A stretch of 35,813 nucleotides of DNA from Flavobacteriales bacterium (GTDB lineage Bacteria > Bacteroidota > Bacteroidia > Flavobacteriales_D > Sanyastnellaceae), in assembly GCA_030729695.1 (NCBI GenBank), contig JANQWV010000017.1, positions 1 to 35,813 of the forward strand, written 5' to 3'. The notes under the pieces are model-generated. The model was not told the origin of the DNA. It worked only from the letters and a program-made list of their open reading frames with translations, and did not search any database. The position numbers and the translations under genes are program-made. Below, piece by piece: positions 31,537 through 35,813 of this stretch; the stretch's first letter is position 1, and each line of letters begins with the position of its first letter.

Positions 31537-31952
31537 TGAAAAAAACACTCTTTTTTTTAATTCTCGCCATGGCATTCGTGTCTTGCGAGAAGGACCCGGG
31601 AACGGGTGGAGCAGGAACTATTTCTGGAAATATTTCGAAAGAAGTACGCATAGTTTTAACTAACCCAGCGACTGAGTTGTATACTGTTCCAGCCGCGGAT
31701 TTAGAAGTCTATATCGTCTATGGGGAGCATGTTTCTCCGGATGATAAGGTGGTTACCGATTACAACGGCGACTTCGAGTTTCGTAATTTGAGAAAAGGGA
31801 AGTACACGGTTTATGCCTACAGCATGGATACGACTGGACAAAACCCTCCAACCATTGACCCTGCGAAAATGGTTGTTCTGAAGGAAGTCGAACTCACAGA
31901 CAATAAGGATCATGCGGTCGTTTCAGATTTAACTATCTATGATACTCCGTAA
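31536..31952 (+). CDS. Small lipoprotein with a transthyretin-like (carboxypeptidase regulatory) fold
   Basis: A 138-residue protein with a lipoprotein signal: MKKTLFFLILAMAFVSC, with Cys17 as the lipidated residue. The mature part is a single beta-sandwich candidate; VVTDYNGDFEFRNLRKGKYTVYAYSMD (about 72-98, quoted across two strands) is the classical pattern of CarboxypepD_reg or Cna-B type domains. There are no catalytic residues, so it is probably structural or binding. It is coupled to yebC and overlaps the DUF2490 gene by 14 bases, so the two envelope proteins are co-translated and may work together. Confidence 0.85.
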   Translation: MKKTLFFLILAMAFVSCEKDPGTGGAGTISGNISKEVRIVLTNPATELYTVPAADLEVYIVYGEHVSPDDKVVTDYNGDFEFRNLRKGKYTVYAYSMDTTGQNPPTIDPAKMVVLKEVELTDNKDHAVVSDLTIYDTP

Positions 31953-32646
31953 GAGTATTCTTGCGTTTTTTATATTTCTAGCATCGGTTGCTTCAGCTCA
32001 GAACGTTAACGATGCAGGAATGTGGAATGCGTTTTCTTTTTCATCAGATATTAAGGACCTTACACCCTGGAAAGACCTGGAATTTTTCAAGTCCATGTCT
32101 GTAAATGTTAGTCCCGAAGTGAGGTTCAACGAAAATATTACACGGGTTAGTGGCTACTTTACCGATTTTGGATTAGAAAAGAAATGGAGTAAATTTTTAT
32201 CCACGAATGTGGAATACCGAATAGGAGGAAGAAGGGAAGAAACTTGGTTTAATTTGCGCAGACGTTGGTCTTTCGGTGGACAAGCATCGATTCCCTTAAA
32301 ACGGTTTAAAATTTCCACAAATACACGTTATCAGGTGGCGAATAATATATCGAGCGATGTGGACTTGAATTCGACTTGGCGTCAGAAGTTGGTAGTTGAG
32401 TATTCGCTTAAAAAGGACCTGAGTGTTCAAGTGAGTCACGAGCTGTTCTTTCGTCCTGTGACACTCGAGAATTCCGATTGGCGAAGTCAGGTTGTTTTGA
32501 AGTACAAAGTGAATAAATCGAATGCTTTTTCATTGGGTTATTTAATTCAGAGAAATCTTGGAAATGCCGATATGGATTTCATTGTTCTTACTGGATATAA
32601 GTGGGAATTCAATAAGAAAAAGGATAAGGGCTTAGACTTGAAATGA
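31939..32646 (+). CDS. DUF2490-family outer-membrane protein
   Basis: A 235-residue protein with a signal peptide at 1-20 (ends SVASAQ). Mature sequence NVNDAGMWNAFSFSSDIKDL and alternating strands such as FLSTNVEYRIGG, ISTNTRYQVANNISS, LVVEYSLKKDLSVQVSHELF and AFSLGYLIQRNLGN fit a small beta-barrel, as in DUF2490 proteins with their W-x(3,4)-F start. The function of the family is unknown. The start ATG is inside the end of the lipoprotein gene. Its last residues, GLDLK, do not end in an aromatic. Confidence 0.82.
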   Translation: MILRKSILAFFIFLASVASAQNVNDAGMWNAFSFSSDIKDLTPWKDLEFFKSMSVNVSPEVRFNENITRVSGYFTDFGLEKKWSKFLSTNVEYRIGGRREETWFNLRRRWSFGGQASIPLKRFKISTNTRYQVANNISSDVDLNSTWRQKLVVEYSLKKDLSVQVSHELFFRPVTLENSDWRSQVVLKYKVNKSNAFSLGYLIQRNLGNADMDFIVLTGYKWEFNKKKDKGLDLK

Positions 32647-32685
32647 ATTGTCGGAATTAGCAGAGAGCTTTCAAGTGGAATTTGT

Positions 32686-32693
32686 TAACTTCG
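32686..32693 (+). promoter_or_regulatory. Possible -7 element for the lysyl oxidase gene
   Basis: TAACTTCG has one mismatch to TAnnTTTG and lies 18 bases before the start codon, in the only gap (65 bases) between the DUF2490 gene and this gene. No spaced TTG was found. Confidence 0.35.
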
Positions 32694-32711
32694 GGAATCT
32701 TAATCTGAACT

Positions 32712-34760
32712 ATGAAGAAACTAATTTTATTTTTTGCAGGTGTTGCTTTGATGTTATCTGCCCATGCTCAACAAGGAACAACATGTGATGACCCAATTCC
32801 TTTAGCAACTATAGGTGATTATGTTGCCGATTTCGAGGATACTTGGTTTTCCTATACTCCAAGCGAATCTGGAATAACTGTCATTTCAACTTGCGGAACC
32901 AACAGCTGCGATACCAAGATTTGGATATATGAATCGTGTGTCGCCACTCCAACAGAGTTTGCAGAGGGCACCTATGCTTATAACGACGATTACTGCGGCC
33001 TTCAAGCGCATGTCGAGGTGAACCTAACTGCCGGAACAACTTATTTTATAAGAATTGGTGATTATTTCACAGATTGCATCGCTTCAGTAAATTTTGGCAT
33101 TTCTTACCTAGGACAAATTGTCGGATGTACAAATCCTACAGCCTGTAATTTTAATCCGATGGCTACTGAAGACGACGGTTCATGTGTATTTTTTCCAAGT
33201 GAACTTTGCTCGCAACCCGATTTAAGATTTGACAGCTTGGCTCTGGTGAATTCTTTATATATCAGTCAAATTGGTGCAGCTGAGTGCGATGTTCAAGAAG
33301 GTTGTGTTACAGGATATGGGAACAGATGGATTATTGGATTTAGCTCTAAAATAGACAACATAGGACAAGCCGATTATTACATTGGTAACCCCTCCGCTAA
33401 CCCAGAAATGTTTAGCGTAGTTAATTGCCATGGGCATACGCATTATGAGGGATATGGAGATTATCGGCTAATGGATGAAAATGGTGATCTCGTTCCTGTT
33501 GGACATAAAAATGGATTTTGCGTAATGGATTTGTGTGGCTTTGGTCAATACAATTGTTCTGATATGGGAATTTCTTCAGGGTGCTATGATATTTATGGAG
33601 CTGGAACGCAGTGTCAATGGTTAGACATTACCGGAATACCAGCAGGCCAATACCGCTTTGTGGCTTTAGTAAACCCTTACTACTTGCCAGATGCCTTGGG
33701 GAGGTACGAGAGCAATACTCAAAACAACGCGGTTTCTGTTTGTATGGAGATTTTTTGGAATAATGGAGTGCCAACATTTGAATTATTAGCCGATTGTCCG
33801 TCCTACATTGATTGTGCGGGAAGCATAAATGGATCAGCAGAATTGGATTGCAATGGCGTGTGCAATGGCCCCTCGATTTTTGGTGATGTTAATCCAGACA
33901 ACGATTTAAATACATCAGATGTTAGCGTCTACATGGGAATTTTGTCGCAAGAGAATATTACTGCAACAACATGCAATGACTTAAATGCGAACGGTGAAAT
34001 TTCTGTCTACGATATATACTTAGCACAGTGGTGCATGAACGGCGGAAACGGCGGTTCTACCATTACGAATGCATGTGATTTCCCTAGAAACATTGTGAAT
34101 GTGAATACTTCAGCGGGTCTGTCAATTTCGAATTTTAATGATACAGAGGGATATATAGATATTGAATTGATGAGTGCAGTTGATGATGTAACCGCGTATC
34201 AATTTGAAATTTCGGGTGCCGATGTTATTGGTGTAACAAGTTTAGTAGATGCAACTGTTTTCAGTTGTGAAACAGGTTACAACACCTTTACTGAATCTGT
34301 TTTTGCTGTTTCTAATATTTACGGAAATAAAATAGAGAACAGCCTTGCTCCCACAAGTTTGTGCCGTGTTTACCTTGCGAATTATGGAAATAATGAAATC
34401 TGCATAGATGAAGTTGTAGATGTCGTTAACAATAATGCGGAAAGAATCCCTTCATACATCTACGGCTCGTGCGTTCAGGGGATAAATGTATCAGAACTCA
34501 CTAATCTTCTCACGACATCAACCGAAGTATTTCCGAATCCAGCATCAAATGAAATTCGTTTGCGCGTTAATGCGTTGAGTGAGGGCACAACTCATGTTGC
34601 TATTCAAGATGCAACAGGAAGAACCATTAAGATTATTTCTGCTTTAAGTCTGAATGTTTGGAATACACTTGAAGTTTCTGACCTTTCTTCCGGCGTTTAT
34701 ACCATTCATCCATTTAATTCCACAAGTAAGGGAAACTCAATTAGATTTGTCAAATTGTAA
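32712..34760 (+). CDS. Type IX-secreted lysyl oxidase-like protein with dockerin-like and sorting domains
   Basis: A 682-residue secreted protein. Signal peptide 1-19 (ends SAHA), then a Cys-rich beta domain (21-133) with prepeptidase-like features, a TACNFNPMATEDDGSC insert (143-158), and a lysyl oxidase domain (166-350). This keeps the copper histidines 240, 242 and 244 in NCHGHTHY, Lys266 in GHKNGFC, Tyr295 in GCYDIYG, and CQWLDITGIPAGQYRF. In animal LOX the corresponding Lys and Tyr form the LTQ quinone that oxidises peptidyl lysine. Next are a dockerin-like pair (389-445; GDVNPDNDLNTSD and DLNANGEIS), a possible cohesin-like beta module (459-590), and a type IX sorting tail (604-682; VFPNPASNEI to the C-terminus). 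Substrate is unknown. Confidence 0.9.
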   Translation: MKKLILFFAGVALMLSAHAQQGTTCDDPIPLATIGDYVADFEDTWFSYTPSESGITVISTCGTNSCDTKIWIYESCVATPTEFAEGTYAYNDDYCGLQAHVEVNLTAGTTYFIRIGDYFTDCIASVNFGISYLGQIVGCTNPTACNFNPMATEDDGSCVFFPSELCSQPDLRFDSLALVNSLYISQIGAAECDVQEGCVTGYGNRWIIGFSSKIDNIGQADYYIGNPSANPEMFSVVNCHGHTHYEGYGDYRLMDENGDLVPVGHKNGFCVMDLCGFGQYNCSDMGISSGCYDIYGAGTQCQWLDITGIPAGQYRFVALVNPYYLPDALGRYESNTQNNAVSVCMEIFWNNGVPTFELLADCPSYIDCAGSINGSAELDCNGVCNGPSIFGDVNPDNDLNTSDVSVYMGILSQENITATTCNDLNANGEISVYDIYLAQWCMNGGNGGSTITNACDFPRNIVNVNTSAGLSISNFNDTEGYIDIELMSAVDDVTAYQFEISGADVIGVTSLVDATVFSCETGYNTFTESVFAVSNIYGNKIENSLAPTSLCRVYLANYGNNEICIDEVVDVVNNNAERIPSYIYGSCVQGINVSELTNLLTTSTEVFPNPASNEIRLRVNALSEGTTHVAIQDATGRTIKIISALSLNVWNTLEVSDLSSGVYTIHPFNSTSKGNSIRFVKL

Positions 34761-34768
34761 ATTATATT

Positions 34769-35813
34769 ATGCGCTACACAGCCCTCTCTTCAACACACTA
34801 TTCAAACAATCGCAAACGCTTCGCTTCTCGCATGGAAGAGAAGGGGTTGGCTGTTTTTACGAGTAACGATATTTATCCGACCAGCGCCGACGGTACTTTG
34901 CCGTTCAAGCAGCACAGCGATATTTTTTATTTGACGGGTGTTGATCAGGAAGAAACCATGTTGATTCTGTTTCCAGATGCTACCAATCCTGCACATAGAG
35001 AAATGCTTTTTGTTCGCGAGACGAATGATCACATTGCTGTATGGGAAGGAGCGAAATTGAATAAGGTGCAAGCGAAAGATCGCACTGGAGTAAACACCAT
35101 TTACTGGACCACTGAGTTCGAGAAAATACTTCATACCGTTATCGGTGAAGCCTCTTCAATTTACTTAAATAGCAACGAACATTCACGCGCTACCATTGAG
35201 GTAGAGACGCGTGAAATGCGCTTGTCTAAATGGGTCCGTGAAAAATATCCTCATCATACTATTGACAGATCAGCTCCTATCATGCATGCGTTGCGCGCAG
35301 TGAAAGACGAAGAAGAGATTGCTCAAATTCAAAAGGCAGTGGACATTACCCACAACGGTTTGTTGCGCGTGATGAAAATGATTCGTCCAGGTGTTATGGA
35401 ATACGTGATTGAAGCGGAATTTGCGCATGAATTTTTAAGCAGTGGCTCTCGCGGATTTGGTTATACACCAATTATTGCGTCGGGTGAAAGCGCTTGCGTT
35501 TTGCACTACATAGACAACGACAAGTCGTGTAAGGAAGGCGATGTAATTCTACTTGATGTAGGTGCAGAGTATGGAAATTACTCTGCCGACATGACGCGTT
35601 GTTTGCCTGTGAGTGGAAAATTCACAGAGCGTCAGAAGGACGTTTACAACGCAGTTCTTTCAGTTATGAAACAAGCTACGGCTTATTTAAAGCCAGGCGT
35701 GATCATGTCTGAATACCACGTGGCAGTAGGCGAGATGATGACGGTTGAATTGTTGAAATTGAATTTGATTTCGGAAGAAGATGTGAAAAACCAGAATCCA
35801 TCTTGGCCAGCTT
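34769..35813 (+). CDS. Xaa-Pro aminopeptidase (aminopeptidase P), 5' part
   Basis: The frame opens at ATG 34769, 8 bases after the lysyl oxidase stop, and continues to the window end (348 codons visible; family members have about 430-450). Residues 1-150 form the AMP_N (creatinase-type) N-terminal domain, with FKQHSDIFYLTGVDQEET. The pita-bread catalytic domain follows, with the metal ligands Asp in LLDVGAEYGNYSADMTR (two Asp) visible. The later His and two Glu ligands lie beyond the window. It removes N-terminal residues preceding proline. It probably has its own or the upstream promoter; no -7 element was seen in the short gap. Confidence 0.93.
   Translation, partial: MRYTALSSTHYSNNRKRFASRMEEKGLAVFTSNDIYPTSADGTLPFKQHSDIFYLTGVDQEETMLILFPDATNPAHREMLFVRETNDHIAVWEGAKLNKVQAKDRTGVNTIYWTTEFEKILHTVIGEASSIYLNSNEHSRATIEVETREMRLSKWVREKYPHHTIDRSAPIMHALRAVKDEEEIAQIQKAVDITHNGLLRVMKMIRPGVMEYVIEAEFAHEFLSSGSRGFGYTPIIASGESACVLHYIDNDKSCKEGDVILLDVGAEYGNYSADMTRCLPVSGKFTERQKDVYNAVLSVMKQATAYLKPGVIMSEYHVAVGEMMTVELLKLNLISEEDVKNQNPSWPA

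Noticed and set aside
1-35813. Mobile elements, CRISPR arrays, tRNA or rRNA genes
   Set aside because: No transposase, integrase, repeat-spacer pattern, tRNA cloverleaf or rRNA segment was recognised by eye; short or degenerate tRNAs cannot be excluded without a covariance search.

Overview
The window looks like chromosomal DNA of a free-living member of the Bacteroidota, most likely order Flavobacteriales (inference). The evidence is a type IX secretion C-terminal tail, -7 promoter elements of the TAnnTTTG type, very few Shine-Dalgarno sequences, a DUF6089 outer-membrane protein between nadK and uppS, and the uppS-bamA-skp-skp order usual for this phylum. The two terminal genes run off the window. 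No rRNA, tRNA, CRISPR array, insertion sequence or phage gene was seen.

Layout. (1) 1-10026, minus strand: one tightly overlapping operon for a surface polysaccharide. In transcription order it encodes an E1-like (ThiF/MoeB) plus rhodanese fusion, an unknown GT-B-like protein, a Gfo/Idh/MocA sugar dehydrogenase, a left-handed beta-helix N-acetyltransferase, a DegT aminotransferase, three glycosyltransferases, an acyltransferase-3 membrane protein and the start of an O-antigen ligase/polymerase-like membrane protein. The dehydrogenase, aminotransferase and N-acetyltransferase together suggest a 3-acetamido-3-deoxy nucleotide sugar. (2) 10229-14695, plus strand: acpP, fabF, rnc, kbl and a FAD oxidoreductase. 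(3) 14784-17667, plus strand: a compact three-gene cassette of a secreted YfiR-family protein, a secreted TPR-like protein and a two-TM receptor with a SpoIIE-type PP2C phosphatase output. (4) 17671-20029, minus strand: a tandem universal stress protein, a YbfF-like hydrolase and pdxJ. (5) 20130-27185, plus strand: CBS protein, nadK, DUF6089 protein, uppS, bamA and two Skp/OmpH chaperones, ending in a clear Rho-independent terminator. (6) murI (plus) and purH (minus), which converge and share stop-codon bases. (7) 29718-35813, plus strand: fatty-acid desaturase, yebC, a small lipoprotein, a DUF2490 protein, a type IX-secreted lysyl oxidase and the first part of aminopeptidase P.

The main functional theme is the cell envelope: glycan building, lipid synthesis and desaturation, undecaprenyl-PP synthesis, peptidoglycan glutamate racemisation, and outer-membrane protein assembly with its chaperones. 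The two most unusual items are the YfiR/TPR/SpoIIE cassette, which looks like the YfiR-YfiN logic with a protein phosphatase in place of a diguanylate cyclase, and the secreted protein at 32712-34760. That protein keeps the copper-binding histidines and the Lys and Tyr that form the LTQ cofactor of animal lysyl oxidase, followed by a dockerin-like module, a possible cohesin-like module and a type IX sorting tail.
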